From Nibrella viscosa (GTDB lineage Bacteria > Bacteroidota > Bacteroidia > Cytophagales > Spirosomataceae): a DNA stretch of 64,000 nucleotides. Positions 15,868 through 25,237 of the stretch are shown here, piece after piece. Under the pieces are notes generated by a model, which worked only from the letters and a program-made list of their open reading frames with translations, was not told the DNA's origin and did not search any database. The first letter of the stretch is position 1, and each line of letters starts with the position of its first letter. The stretch lies in the NCBI RefSeq assembly GCF_039541875.1, contig NZ_BAABHB010000014.1, positions 1-64,000 of the forward strand. The letters run 5' to 3'. Both the position numbers and the translations under genes were made by a program.

Positions 15868-17370
15868 CTACCAGTTTTTTTTCACACTCAGAAAGCCACC
15901 GATGGTATTGACATACATCTGCCCCTGGTCCAGGGCGAGTGAGGCCGTCAGCACCGTACCCGGTAGGTGCGGAAGCGGAACCTGGGCCGATAGTAGGGCC
16001 GAAAACTGGTTGAGTACGGATGGGTATTCTCCCACAAAGGAGCCGTAATTGCGGCTAAAAGATGTCCGTAGCCGCCAGTTGATGCCGTTCAGGAACTGAC
16101 CTTCTGCACCGGCATACCAGACCGCAACGCGGGTATTGGGAAAGAAGTTCTGGCCCAGCGGCTGTGTTTCCGGCCTGAAGTCGGTACGGGGCGCAATGAA
16201 CGGCGTGCCGATGGTCCGGCCTTTATACGACCACCCCTGCTGGTACTGGGCGTGGTTAAAATAATTGTCCTGGCCCTGGTAAATTGAGTTCGGTACATAA
16301 AACGTGGCTCCGCTCTGGTCGAGGGTACTGATAAATTCCAGCACCACCCGGTTTACCCGGAAGCGGCCTGTGGCCGGCATTAGGTTTTTCCGGTGCCAGC
16401 TCAGACCGGTCAAGCCATCGGGAATATTGACCAGCATAAGGCCTGATTTATCTTCAAAAATATGCTGGTGGTACAGCAGAAAGGTCATCTGCCGGGTATC
16501 TACTTCCAGACCGGCATCGTAGCTGCCCAGATTATTCCCGACCGAATACAGATCAAAGGCAGTAATATCGGTAGTTTGCCAATCACTCGGTATAAGCCCC
16601 GTAACGGCCGCTGCGTAAGCCTTGAGCGAAGACGGTAGCCGGCCGTCGGCATCGGCCCGATCCGGAAAGTTACGGAGAAAGTCGGCCTGACCGCCCCACT
16701 GCACCTGATGGTTGACGCCGATATGCGCCTTAACTACCCAATTGGGCTTGCCAAAACGTCCAAAGAGGTATTTCTGATGCAGATACGCTCCTTTAATGTA
16801 ATCGACATTATACCAGGCGTGGGCATAACCGGCGTTGATAGCCAGAAAACTCCACAGAAAGGTAAGCGGTACATAGCCGGTGGTGGCTAATTGTACCTTG
16901 GGAACGGGCAGGGCATTGCCGGACCAGATAATAAACCCCGAGGACAGAGTAGAATCCCCCAGACCGATCAGTTCACGGCGACGACCTATATACAGTTCAA
17001 GCGCCCGGAACCGGCCTTTCAGGTAAGCTTCGGGCAGCAGCACCTGGCTTGTTTTACCGGCGTTGACCACCGGATTTATCCCAAAACCCCAGTCCCATTT
17101 TTTGGGGGCGGTCATGTTATCCGGCCGGGCATAACTCTTAACCAGATAGGCTCTCAGAGTCACTACCGGAGCCGATAGGGGTACTATGCCAAACTGATTG
17201 GTTCGTAACCAGAACGGCATAGATGATGTGGAGGCTACCATTCCGCCTGCTTCCATCCCGGCCTGCAAAGTATCTTTTCGAAGAATGATCTGGGCAGGAC
17301 TGTTACCCGGCAGGATACAAATTACGGCCAATAGACCAGCCAGGCGAAGAATTATTCCATCCATGGACAT
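15868..17370 (-). CDS. Capsule assembly Wzi-family outer-membrane protein
   Basis: 500 residues from ATG 17370 (MSMDGIILRLAGLLAVICILPGNSPAQ, a clear signal peptide). The frame opens at 17547, but the longer form buries this leader. Wzi-like segments are present: GGMVASTSSMPFWLRTNQFG, EAYLKGRFRALELYIGRRRE, SFLAINAGYAHAWYN and LLYHQHIFEDKSG. Wzi-type barrels bind capsular or exopolysaccharide at the outer membrane. No capsule synthesis genes are nearby, so its glycan partner is unknown. The next plus-strand gene is divergent, with 194 bp between start codons and no clear consensus promoter seen in that space. Confidence 0.8.
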   Translation of the reverse strand: MSMDGIILRLAGLLAVICILPGNSPAQIILRKDTLQAGMEAGGMVASTSSMPFWLRTNQFGIVPLSAPVVTLRAYLVKSYARPDNMTAPKKWDWGFGINPVVNAGKTSQVLLPEAYLKGRFRALELYIGRRRELIGLGDSTLSSGFIIWSGNALPVPKVQLATTGYVPLTFLWSFLAINAGYAHAWYNVDYIKGAYLHQKYLFGRFGKPNWVVKAHIGVNHQVQWGGQADFLRNFPDRADADGRLPSSLKAYAAAVTGLIPSDWQTTDITAFDLYSVGNNLGSYDAGLEVDTRQMTFLLYHQHIFEDKSGLMLVNIPDGLTGLSWHRKNLMPATGRFRVNRVVLEFISTLDQSGATFYVPNSIYQGQDNYFNHAQYQQGWSYKGRTIGTPFIAPRTDFRPETQPLGQNFFPNTRVAVWYAGAEGQFLNGINWRLRTSFSRNYGSFVGEYPSVLNQFSALLSAQVPLPHLPGTVLTASLALDQGQMYVNTIGGFLSVKKNW

Positions 17371-17564
17371 ACTGCAAGTAAAAAATGGATTGGGCACCAA
17401 TTTAGCAGGAATCTGTAAGGGGCGAGCCAGTAGCAGGCAATCTCTTAGTAAGTTTTCTTGCCGAATACTAAATGATCTAAGGATAACTTGGGTAAAGCGA
17501 AAGAAATTAACAGGCTGTTCGCAGAAAATGTTTGCCCGGTTACTCACTTAAACATCTCAATTCT

Positions 17565-18593
17565 ATGAAAAGCAAGATTACAGTATCACTCGCCTTCTTT
17601 GTCTGTCTGTTGACGTTTAGCTGCCGGGACCATTCTTTACCGGTAAATCCCGCTCAGATTCAGGTCTTCGATTTTGCTGCTAACCTGCTATCGCCCATGG
17701 GTATGGATACCGACCCACAGGGCCGGGTTTGGCTAGCGGAAGCGGGAACCGGAAAGGACGATGGTCGAATTTCGGTAATCTTGCCGAATGGTTCCCGGTT
17801 TTCAGTTATCACTGGTTTTCCATCATTTTTTGTCCCCACTGAGCCTTTTCCGGTTGGGCTAAATCACCTCCTGTATATAAACGGAACCCTCTACATTTTA
17901 CATGCGAATGGCCTGCTGTATAAAGCCGACGTCAGCCAGTTTGTTCCCGGAACCAGTGCACCGGTGCCGGCGAGTAACCTGCAAACGGAAAATATTGGTC
18001 AGTTTGTAGTGAACTACGATTTTGGGGCGGAAGACACAGGTGAGTCTAATCCGTTTAATCTAACCATGGGTCCAAACGGAGAGCTTTATATTGCCGATGC
18101 AGCCGCTAATTCCATTATTCGCCGGGCAACAAACGGCACGTTGAGTGTTTTTGCCACCCTACCCCGTTTTACAAACCCAACGAACCCGATGATTGGCCCG
18201 CCTAAAATTGATCCGGTACCAACGGGTATTGTCTATGACGGAAACGGGTGGTTTTATGTGACAACTCTCACGGGCTTTCCGTTCATACCTGGGCAGGCCG
18301 CTATTTACCGGTTGGGACTCAACGGCGTATTTTCAGTCTATCAGAGCGGACTGACTACGTTGGTCGATGTGGAGTTGGGAAGCGATAATCAGCCACTGGC
18401 TGTGCATTTCGCTGATTTTGCGTTGCCGGCCGGTTTTGCACCCAATACGGGCAGTGTAGTCCGGTCAAATGGTAGTAGTAGCGCGAATTTACTGACGGGT
18501 CTGAACTTGCCGACGGATCTTGAAAAAGCCGGCCCGAATACCTATTATATCAATAGCCTGGTGGGAGGGACGATTAAGAAAGTTACGTATTAA
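17565..18593 (+). CDS. ScyD/ScyE-family beta-propeller lipoprotein
   Basis: 342 residues from ATG 17565; this start gives a leader MKSKITVSLAFFVCLLTFSC with a lipobox Cys. The frame opens at 17532. The body has repeated propeller-like strands: LLSPMGMDTDPQGRVWLAEAG, NPFNLTMGPNGELYIADAAANSIIRR, PVPTGIVYDGNGWFYVTTLTG. These match the ScyD/ScyE group first seen beside cyanobacterial scytonemin genes but widespread elsewhere as secreted propellers of unknown role. No pigment genes are nearby. It is monocistronic and ends at a strong bidirectional terminator. Confidence 0.78.
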   Translation: MKSKITVSLAFFVCLLTFSCRDHSLPVNPAQIQVFDFAANLLSPMGMDTDPQGRVWLAEAGTGKDDGRISVILPNGSRFSVITGFPSFFVPTEPFPVGLNHLLYINGTLYILHANGLLYKADVSQFVPGTSAPVPASNLQTENIGQFVVNYDFGAEDTGESNPFNLTMGPNGELYIADAAANSIIRRATNGTLSVFATLPRFTNPTNPMIGPPKIDPVPTGIVYDGNGWFYVTTLTGFPFIPGQAAIYRLGLNGVFSVYQSGLTTLVDVELGSDNQPLAVHFADFALPAGFAPNTGSVVRSNGSSSANLLTGLNLPTDLEKAGPNTYYINSLVGGTIKKVTY

Positions 18594-18601
18594 TGAGTAA
18601 G

Positions 18602-18644
18602 CTGGAATGGTATTCCGGGCTACACTCCCGGAATACCATTCCAG
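18602..18644. terminator. Strong bidirectional hairpin between convergent genes
   Basis: An 18-bp perfect stem: CTGGAATGGTATTCCGGG pairs with CCCGGAATACCATTCCAG, with a 7-nt loop. It starts 9 bp after the ScyD-like stop and ends 5 bp before the ypdA stop. There is no T-run on either side, so it may act as a transcript 3'-end stabiliser as well as a terminator. Confidence 0.75.
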
Positions 18645-18648
18645 GCTA

Positions 18649-19680
18649 TTATATCCGCTCAATCAACTCCTTCACCTGATGCACCTCGCGACCCACAATG
18701 TGGTCGATAATGGCCTGGGCGTGCTCGCGGCCGTTTTCAATAAATACTTTTTCGGTGTAAATGCCGGCCATGACAGTGCCGCAGACGTACAAACCCGGCA
18801 CGTTGGTTTCAAAGGTTTCTTTGTCGTAAACGGGCACCTGCGTTTCGTAGTTCAACTCGACCCCGCATCGCTGGAGCAGGTCGGCGTCGGGGATGTAGCC
18901 GGTCAGAATCAGGACAAAATCGGCAGGTAATTCGCTTTCTTCGCCGGTTTGCAGGTTGGCGGTACAGACCTTGCCGGGTTCAATGCGTGTAATGCAGGTG
19001 TTGAACTGCGTATGAATTTTGCCTTCTTTCACCCGGTTTTTTACGTCCGGAATCAGCCAGTACTTCACCGTCTTCCGAAAATCCTCTGCCCGGTGTACAA
19101 TCGTGACGTGGGCGTCGGCCCGGTATAATTCCAGTGCCGCTTCCACCGCCGAATTGGAGGCCCCGATAATCACCACATTCGAAAAGGAGTACTGGAAAGG
19201 CTCATCGTAGTAATGCGTGACGTGCGGCAACTCCTCACCCGAAATACCTAGCCAGCGCGGTTTATCGAAATAGCCCGTCGCCAGAATCACCTTTCGGGCG
19301 TGGTAGGTTTGGCCGGTTGTGGTCAATACCAGGAAGGCCTCTCCGTGCTTCTCCACCCGGTCTACTGTTGTGAACAACTTCACGTTCAGCTTATAATACC
19401 CTGCTACTTTGCGGTAATACTGCAGGGCTTCGTTCCGGTTGGCCTTTACGCCGGTGATCGGGAACGGTATGCCGCCGATTTCGATGTTTTCGGCCGTCGA
19501 AAAGAAGCGCATCATCTTAGGGTACCGCCGGATGGACTCGGTGATGCTCCCTTTCTCCAAAATCAGGTGGGTCAATCCACTTTTCGAGGCTTCTATCCCG
19601 GCCGCCAGACCACAGGGACCACCGCCAACGATAATGACGTCGTAAGTTGCTGTACCATTCATTGTTGCCATACCGAACAA
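18649..19680 (-). CDS. ypdA: YpdA-family bacillithiol disulfide reductase
   Basis: 343 residues. The FAD site is VIIVGGGPCGLAAGIEASK, with the Cys after GGGP that marks YpdA/Bdr. LILEKGSITESIRRYPKMMRFFSTAENIEIGG is strongly diagnostic of the family. The NADPH site is VVIIGASNSAVEAALEL. The enzyme recycles oxidised bacillithiol, the low-molecular-weight thiol of Firmicutes and many Bacteroidota, in the cytoplasm. Starts at 19671 and 19662 are alternatives, since three Met codons lie close together. It is monocistronic and convergent with the ScyD-like gene. Confidence 0.92.
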   Translation of the reverse strand: MFGMATMNGTATYDVIIVGGGPCGLAAGIEASKSGLTHLILEKGSITESIRRYPKMMRFFSTAENIEIGGIPFPITGVKANRNEALQYYRKVAGYYKLNVKLFTTVDRVEKHGEAFLVLTTTGQTYHARKVILATGYFDKPRWLGISGEELPHVTHYYDEPFQYSFSNVVIIGASNSAVEAALELYRADAHVTIVHRAEDFRKTVKYWLIPDVKNRVKEGKIHTQFNTCITRIEPGKVCTANLQTGEESELPADFVLILTGYIPDADLLQRCGVELNYETQVPVYDKETFETNVPGLYVCGTVMAGIYTEKVFIENGREHAQAIIDHIVGREVHQVKELIERI

Positions 19681-19819
19681 ACAATAGCAAACCCCGTTAT
19701 GGTTTACACCGGCGGGTATTTTTGTGAAGTTGATACCGAGCCGGATCAGTTTCCGGCGGGCCGCGTTCGCTTTTCTGTTGTATATTTACTGACTGAGTTC
19801 CCGTCAACCGGCTTGTCTT

Positions 19820-22330
19820 TTGTTCGATTCGCTATTTCCATACACTGCTGCTGAGGAGGTTACCTTTTTTGTGGACCTGATTTTGCCCATCCCGGTGCCG
19901 AAACTGTTCACGTATCGGGTACCGCGCGATATGGCGGGGCTGCTTAAAATTGGTGCCCGCGTGATTGTGCCTTTTGGGAAAAGCCGGGTCATGACGGCTA
20001 TAGTCGCCAGGATGCACAACCACCCGCCGGCCAAATACCAGGCTCGCTACGTGCTGGAACTGCTGGATGAGTACCCGCTGGTGACCAGTTACCAACTGGA
20101 GCTATTCAACTGGATGGCCGAGTACTACATGTGCTGCGTGGGGGAGGTGATGAACGTGGCCCTGCCGTCGGGCCTGAAGATCACCAGCCAGTCGAAGGTG
20201 CAGTACAACCCCGATTTTGACTATCCCGAACTGCTGACCAAAGAGGAATGGGATCTGCTGAAAGAGTTGCAGAAGCACCCGGCCTTGTCGTACGAGGAAC
20301 TGGGCCGGCTGGTTGGCGAGGTACATGTACCGGCCATGATCAAATCGCTGGTGGGGAAGCGAGCTGTGATTGTGTTTGAAGAGGTGCGGGAGAAATACGT
20401 ACCCAAGATGGTGCGCAAGATCCGCCTGCACGCCAATTACGAGAACCGCGAACAACTGCTGATGCTCATTAACCGGCTCGAAAAACTGCCGAAGCAGCAG
20501 GAGGTGGTCATGCGCTACCTCCGTTACGTGCCGGTGCAGATCAACCCGGCAACCAACCAGAAAGGTCTGGACAAAACCGTGCTGAACCAGGACGACGAAC
20601 TCTCGCAGTCGTCGCTGCAAACACTCATCAAAAACGAAGTATTCGAGACGTTTGAGGTCATTCAGCCGCGCTTCAGCGATACCGGCATTACGCCCCAGGT
20701 CGAAATCCGGCTGACCGACGCCCAGCAGGGAGCGATTAACAAGGTAACCACTCTGTTTCAGGAGCGGGATGTGGTGCTGTTTCACGGCATCACGGGCAGC
20801 GGCAAAACCGAAATCTACATCCGGCTGATTCAGCAGGCGCTGGAAGGGGGCTCGCAGGTGCTGTACCTGCTGCCCGAAATAGCCCTGACTACCCAGATCG
20901 TGGTGCGCCTGCAGAAGGTGTTCGGCGATAAAATGGGCATCTACCATTCTAAATTTTCAGACAATGAGCGCGTCGAGGTCTGGAAAGGCATCATCTCCGG
21001 GCAGTACCAGTTTGTGATTGGGGTGCGGTCGGCGGTGTTTCTGCCATTTGATAACCTGGGGCTGATTATTGTCGACGAAGAACACGAAACGTCGTACAAG
21101 CAGCATGACCCGGCTCCGCGCTACCACGCCCGCGACGTAGCCATTATGCTGGCCCACTGGCAAAAGGCTAAAGTGCTGCTGGGCTCCGCTACGCCCTCTG
21201 TCGAAAGTTACTACCACGCGCAGCAGAAACGGTATGGGCTGGTGGAGCTGTTTCAGCGCTACGGGCAGGCCACGCTGCCCAATATCCGGCTGGTGAATGT
21301 CCGGCAGGAGCGGAAGCAGAAGACCATGAAAAACGAGTTTTCATCGGCCCTGCTGCAGGAACTGGAGATGAACCTCGACCGGAAGGAGCAGAGTATTCTG
21401 TTCCAGAACCGCCGGGGGTATTCGCCCTACCTGCAATGCGAAGACTGCGACTGGACCTCTGAGTGCCCCAACTGCGCCGTGAGCCTGACCTACCACATGC
21501 GGGCCGCTGAGCTGCGCTGCCACTACTGCGGCCATAAAGAAGAGGTGCCGCGTTTGTGTCCCGTCTGCGGCTCCACCAAGGTAAAGACGGTCGGCTTCGG
21601 TACCGAAAAGATTGAAGATCAGTTGCAGATCCTGTTCCCGCAGGCCCGTATTCAACGGATGGACCTGGACACGACCCGTACCAAAAACGCGTACCAGCAG
21701 ATCATCAAAGAGTTTGAGGAGGGGCAGGTGGATATTCTGGTGGGTACGCAGATGATTACCAAAGGACTCGACTTCGACAACGTCAGCCTGGTGGGTATAT
21801 TCGACGCCGACCGGCTCATTCACTACCCCGAATTCCGGGCAACGGAGCGGGCCTTTCAGATGATTACGCAGGTGAGCGGGCGGGCCGGCCGCCGGGCCGA
21901 CCGGCAGGGGAAAGTGCTCATCCAGACCAGCAATCCGGAGCAGGCAATTTTGCAGAAGGTGCTGGAAAACGACTATTTTGGCCTGTACCAGGAAGAAGTC
22001 ACCGAGCGCCAGAACTTCAATTACCCCCCTTTCAGCCGGATCATTAAGCTGACCATCCGGCATCAGGAGCAGGTAATCAGCCGTCAGGCCGCCAACAAAC
22101 TGGCCGCCGACCTGGCCGAAAAGCTGGGCAGCAACCGGGTGCTGGGACCGGAGGAGCCGCTGGTGGAGCGCATCCGCAACCAGTTTCTGTACGACATTCT
22201 GATCAAGCTGGAGCGGGACAAAATCAACATCAAAGCTGTAAAAGCCTTCATTCAGGAATGCATCACCACTATTTTGACCGATAAGGGGCTGCGGGCGGTG
22301 TCGGTAGTAATTGATGTTGACCCGTTATGA
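19820..22330 (+). CDS. priA: Primosomal protein N' (replication restart helicase PriA)
   Basis: 836 residues. The DNA-binding N-terminus includes TFFVDLILPIPVPKLFTYRVP. The helicase has HGITGSGKTEIYI (Walker A), IIVDEEHETSYKQHDPAPRYHARDVA (Walker B and aromatic loop) and LLGSATPSVES. The zinc region has paired Cys motifs LQCEDCDWTSECPNCAVSLTYH and LRCHYCGHKEEVPRLCPVCGS. PriA reloads DnaB at stalled forks. The start is TTG at 19820, as no ATG precedes the conserved TFF segment; a GTG at 19871 after a GAGGAGGT sequence is an alternative but would remove TFF. It runs into the pyk promoter region. Confidence 0.96.
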   Translation: MFDSLFPYTAAEEVTFFVDLILPIPVPKLFTYRVPRDMAGLLKIGARVIVPFGKSRVMTAIVARMHNHPPAKYQARYVLELLDEYPLVTSYQLELFNWMAEYYMCCVGEVMNVALPSGLKITSQSKVQYNPDFDYPELLTKEEWDLLKELQKHPALSYEELGRLVGEVHVPAMIKSLVGKRAVIVFEEVREKYVPKMVRKIRLHANYENREQLLMLINRLEKLPKQQEVVMRYLRYVPVQINPATNQKGLDKTVLNQDDELSQSSLQTLIKNEVFETFEVIQPRFSDTGITPQVEIRLTDAQQGAINKVTTLFQERDVVLFHGITGSGKTEIYIRLIQQALEGGSQVLYLLPEIALTTQIVVRLQKVFGDKMGIYHSKFSDNERVEVWKGIISGQYQFVIGVRSAVFLPFDNLGLIIVDEEHETSYKQHDPAPRYHARDVAIMLAHWQKAKVLLGSATPSVESYYHAQQKRYGLVELFQRYGQATLPNIRLVNVRQERKQKTMKNEFSSALLQELEMNLDRKEQSILFQNRRGYSPYLQCEDCDWTSECPNCAVSLTYHMRAAELRCHYCGHKEEVPRLCPVCGSTKVKTVGFGTEKIEDQLQILFPQARIQRMDLDTTRTKNAYQQIIKEFEEGQVDILVGTQMITKGLDFDNVSLVGIFDADRLIHYPEFRATERAFQMITQVSGRAGRRADRQGKVLIQTSNPEQAILQKVLENDYFGLYQEEVTERQNFNYPPFSRIIKLTIRHQEQVISRQAANKLAADLAEKLGSNRVLGPEEPLVERIRNQFLYDILIKLERDKINIKAVKAFIQECITTILTDKGLRAVSVVIDVDPL

Positions 22331-22371
22331 GGGTTTTGCAAAAATTTTACCGACAAATTCAGATAGGCGGT

Positions 22372-22406
22372 TAATTTTGCAGCGGTTTTTGGTAAACATT
22401 ACCAAA
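22372..22406 (+). promoter_or_regulatory. pyk promoter with an 8-3-8 palindromic operator
   Basis: TAATTTTG (22372-22379) matches the -7 consensus TAnnTTTG; no good -33 element was found. The expected start is near 22386. Immediately there lies TTTGGTAA-ACA-TTACCAAA (22388-22406), a perfect 8-bp inverted repeat with a 3-nt spacer, 14 bp before the pyk ATG. A protein bound there would block initiation or elongation. Confidence 0.6.
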
Positions 22407-22420
22407 TCTTACTGTACCCT

Positions 22421-23857
22421 ATGTTCAAAAGAACCAAGATTGTTGCCACTGTCGGCCCGGCCTCTGACACAAAAGACCAACTGCTGGCACTGGCAAAAGC
22501 CGGGGTCAACGTATTCCGGCTCAATTTCTCCCACGGTACCCACGAAGATCATCTGGCCCGCATCCAGCGCATCCGCGAAATTAACGAAGAAAGAGGCTTG
22601 AACCTGTGTATTCTACAGGATTTGCAGGGCCCTAAAATTCGTATCGGTAAGGTGGAGGATGACAATGGCGTAACCATTTTGGCGGGGAATAGGCTCGTGT
22701 TTACCAATGATGAAATCATCGGTACTGCCGAGCGTGTCAGTACTCCCTACAAGGGTATGTACCGCGACGTTCATCCGGGGGAGCGGATTTTGCTGGACGA
22801 CGGCAAACTGGAGGTGAAAGTGGTGGGCATAGAAGATACCGATGTTGTCACTGAAGTGGTGTATGGTGGGCCGCTGAAGTCAAAGAAAGGCGTAAATCTG
22901 CCTAATACGAAAGTATCGATGCCCTCGGTAACCGAAAAAGATTATATCGACCTGGACTTTGGCCTGGAAAACGATGTGGAGTGGATTGCCCTTTCGTTTG
23001 TGCGGTACGCGTCGGATATTCAGGAAGTAAAAGATTATATCAAGGCAAAGGGGAAAAATTGCCGCGTGGTGGCCAAAATTGAAAAGCCCGAGGCTATTCA
23101 GAACATCGACGAAATCATTGCAGTCACCGACGGTATCATGGTTGCCCGTGGTGACCTGGGCGTTGAATTGCCCGCCGAAGAGGTGCCCATGATCCAGAAA
23201 ATGATTGTAGAGAAGTGTAACCGGGCAGCCAAACCGGTAATTGTGGCGACGCAGATGCTCGAAAGCATGATTGATGCACCCCGCCCCACCCGCGCCGAAA
23301 TCAACGATGTGGCCAACTCCGTACTCGACGGGGCCGACGCAGTAATGCTCAGCGCCGAAACCGCTTCGGGTAAATACCCGATTCTGGCCGTCGAAAACAT
23401 GACCCGCACCATTCAGCAGGTGGAGAACTCGGCCGATAAGCTGTATTTCCGGTACCACGCCCACGTAAACGAGCAGCCTACCGAAAACGTCCTGAACGAT
23501 AACGTGGTGATGAGCGCCTGCCGGCTGGCTCGGGATACCAACGCCAAAGCCATTGTGGGTATCACCACATCGGGCTATACGGCCGTGCGGTTGTCGCACC
23601 ACCGCCCCAAAGCACAGATCTGCGTGTTCTCATCCAACGCCCGGCTCCGCAACATCCTGGGACTGTACTGGGGGGTTGAGGTAATGCCGTACGAACCGAA
23701 CGAAAGCCTCAATGTTGACCAGACGGTCGATGAAATCAAGGAAGTACTGGTGAATAAGAGCATTCTTAAGTCAGGTGATATCCTGATCAATACGCTCAGT
23801 ATGCCGCTCTCCAAGCACCGCCGGACAAATACGGTCAAGTTGAGTCTGGTTGATTAG
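22421..23857 (+). CDS. pyk: Pyruvate kinase
   Basis: 478 residues, the normal single-core length without an extra C-terminal domain. The active site includes KIVATVGPAS at the start, FRLNFSHGTHEDH, LQDLQGPKIRIG, and VARGDLGVELPAEEVP, with TQMLESMIDAPRPTRAEINDVANSVLDGADAVMLSAETASGKYP after it. It converts phosphoenolpyruvate and ADP to pyruvate and ATP. Start choice follows MFKRTKIVATVGPAS, the family N-terminus. It has its own promoter with an operator-like palindrome in the leader, and its 3' end runs into a heptad-repeat hairpin and a terminator. Confidence 0.98.
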   Translation: MFKRTKIVATVGPASDTKDQLLALAKAGVNVFRLNFSHGTHEDHLARIQRIREINEERGLNLCILQDLQGPKIRIGKVEDDNGVTILAGNRLVFTNDEIIGTAERVSTPYKGMYRDVHPGERILLDDGKLEVKVVGIEDTDVVTEVVYGGPLKSKKGVNLPNTKVSMPSVTEKDYIDLDFGLENDVEWIALSFVRYASDIQEVKDYIKAKGKNCRVVAKIEKPEAIQNIDEIIAVTDGIMVARGDLGVELPAEEVPMIQKMIVEKCNRAAKPVIVATQMLESMIDAPRPTRAEINDVANSVLDGADAVMLSAETASGKYPILAVENMTRTIQQVENSADKLYFRYHAHVNEQPTENVLNDNVVMSACRLARDTNAKAIVGITTSGYTAVRLSHHRPKAQICVFSSNARLRNILGLYWGVEVMPYEPNESLNVDQTVDEIKEVLVNKSILKSGDILINTLSMPLSKHRRTNTVKLSLVD

Positions 23858-23860
23858 TTG

Positions 23861-23920
23861 AGTCGTTAGTCGATAGTCATTAGTAAAAACAGGCGTCAAC
23901 CACTAATGACTAACGACTAA
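23861..23920. repeat. Heptad-repeat hairpin A (unit AGTCNNT)
   Basis: The left arm (23861-23884) is a 7-bp repeat: AGTCGTT, AGTCGAT, AGTCATT, AGT. The right arm (23902-23920) reads ACT, AATGACT, AACGACT, AA, the complement of the same units. The left arm carries exactly one extra heptad (7 bp); without it, 16 bp of each arm pair perfectly. It starts 4 bp after the pyk stop and is separate from the terminator that follows. Three similar loci with other units are at 39262, 54474 and 56373. Confidence 0.75.
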
Positions 23921-23928
23921 CCGAAACT

Positions 23929-23970
23929 AAAAAGCAGCGAAGCCAAGGGCCAATCGCTGCTTTTTCTTTT
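23929..23970. terminator. Terminator between pyk and the DUF5606 gene
   Basis: AAAAAGCAGCGA pairs with TCGCTGCTTTTT across a 13-nt loop, followed by CTTTTTC. With A-runs before and T-runs after the stem, it can work for both convergent transcripts. Confidence 0.85.
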
Positions 23971-23990
23971 TCACTGAAAATGGATACTCT

Positions 23991-24485
23991 TTAGGCTGGA
24001 GCCTGCTCTTCCTGTCCAGCTTCGCTGGTGGAGGCTTCGCTGGCTTCGGCGGAGGGTTCGGTCGTTTGCGTTTCGGTTGAGTTGCTCTTCTCGAAAACGT
24101 CTGGTGCGTTTTTCCGCAGAATGGTATACCAGCTTACAATTTTCTTGATATCGTTGGGACGTACCCGCTCCCGGTCGTAGTCGGGGAGGGCCTCCTCCAT
24201 AAAATCGGTCAGTTCGTTGTTTGCACTTTTGGCGGTGACGGGTAGCTCGTCGCCGAATTTGTCGGCAATGGCCATGAACACCTCGCCCAGGGGCATCGAT
24301 TCGTCCGCCGTGTCTACGTACACCGAAATATCGTGCAGCACCGAAACTCGCGCCGACGGTCCCATCATGGTTTTCTCTTTCTTCTCGTCGAGCGTTTCGA
24401 CAATTACGCCCGAACGGCTCGGTTTCAGAATCCGATAGAGGCCGCTATGGCCGGCGATGTTTGCGATTTGCTTCAGTGCTTCCAT
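23991..24485 (-). CDS. DUF5606 family protein
   Basis: 164 residues from ATG 24485. Members begin shortly before an IAG-x-x-GLY-x-(I/L) motif, and MEALKQIANIAGHSGLYRIL fits this; a GTG at 24512 would add nine residues. It has the family segments GVIVETLDEKKEKTMMG and ISVYVDTADESMPLGEVF, then VRPNDIKKIVSWYTIL. The last 35 residues are low complexity (Glu, Thr, Ala, Ser, Gln) and probably disordered. The function of this Bacteroidota-specific family is unknown. It is cytoplasmic and monocistronic. Confidence 0.85.
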   Translation of the reverse strand: MEALKQIANIAGHSGLYRILKPSRSGVIVETLDEKKEKTMMGPSARVSVLHDISVYVDTADESMPLGEVFMAIADKFGDELPVTAKSANNELTDFMEEALPDYDRERVRPNDIKKIVSWYTILRKNAPDVFEKSNSTETQTTEPSAEASEASTSEAGQEEQAPA

Positions 24486-24631
24486 ACTCCCTTTGTTTAT
24501 CTCTAACGCCACTTTAAAAAGATTGTTGCCAGATTTTTGTTTAATTAAGCCGCGAAAATAAGCAAGTTTGGTTAGTTCAGGCCAGAAATTTGGGTTCTGT
24601 TTTTCGGCTTTCGCGGGTAGTTGCCTGACGC

Positions 24632-25237
24632 TCAGGGAAGCGTTACTTCCTGATTGAGCGATTGGATAAACGATAAAATTTCGTCGCGGCCGGCCCCCGA
24701 AACCGCCGAAGTTATGAAAATTTGCGGCACATCTTCCCAGGTTTCCAGCATCGTTTGGCGGTACTGCGTCAGTTGTTTATCAAGCGCCGTTTTACTCAGT
24801 TTCTCCGTTTTGGTGAAAACAATCACAAACGGCAGGCCTTTTTCGCCCAGTTTTGCCATAAACTCCAGATCGATCGGCTGCGGATCAATCCGGGCGTCGA
24901 CCAGCACAAACGTACAGATCAGGTTGGGGCGGGTGGTCAGGTAGGTATCAATCATGGTACCCCACTTTTCCCGCTCGGTTTTGCTGACTTTGGCGTAGCC
25001 GTAGCCGGGCAGGTCGACCAGAAACCAGTTGTTGTTGATGATAAAATGGTTGATGAGCTGCGTTTTTCCCGGTCGGCCCGATGTTTTCGCCAGCGAATTA
25101 CGGCCCGTCAGCATATTGATCAGCGACGACTTGCCGACGTTGGAGCGGCCGATAAAGGCGTATTCCGGTTTTTTCGGGGGCGGGCATTTGGTCGGGTCGC
25201 TGTTGCTGATAACAAATTCAGCTGTATTGATTTTCAT
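24632..25237 (-). CDS. engB: Ribosome biogenesis GTPase EngB/YihA
   Basis: 201 residues from ATG 25237 (MKINTAEFVISNSDPTKCP). The open frame starts at 25291, but this Met gives the standard family length and N-terminus. GTPase motifs: G1 GRSNVGKSS, G2 region SGRPGKTQLINHF, G3 DLPGYG, G4 TKTEK, G5 SAVSG. EngB acts late in assembly of the large ribosomal subunit. It is divergent from terC, with an intergenic region holding an inverted repeat CGCTTA-TT-TAAGCG at 25365-25378. Confidence 0.97.
   Translation of the reverse strand: MKINTAEFVISNSDPTKCPPPKKPEYAFIGRSNVGKSSLINMLTGRNSLAKTSGRPGKTQLINHFIINNNWFLVDLPGYGYAKVSKTEREKWGTMIDTYLTTRPNLICTFVLVDARIDPQPIDLEFMAKLGEKGLPFVIVFTKTEKLSKTALDKQLTQYRQTMLETWEDVPQIFITSAVSGAGRDEILSFIQSLNQEVTLP

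Noticed and set aside
18602..18644. 18-bp perfect stem considered as an IS remnant
   Set aside because: It lies exactly between two convergent stop codons and is only 43 bp, so a transcription-end hairpin explains it better.
23861..23920. Heptad hairpin A considered as the pyk terminator
   Set aside because: It lacks a T-run, and a much better terminator with T-runs lies at 23929-23970. The same type of repeat occurs inside an operon, so termination is not its general role.
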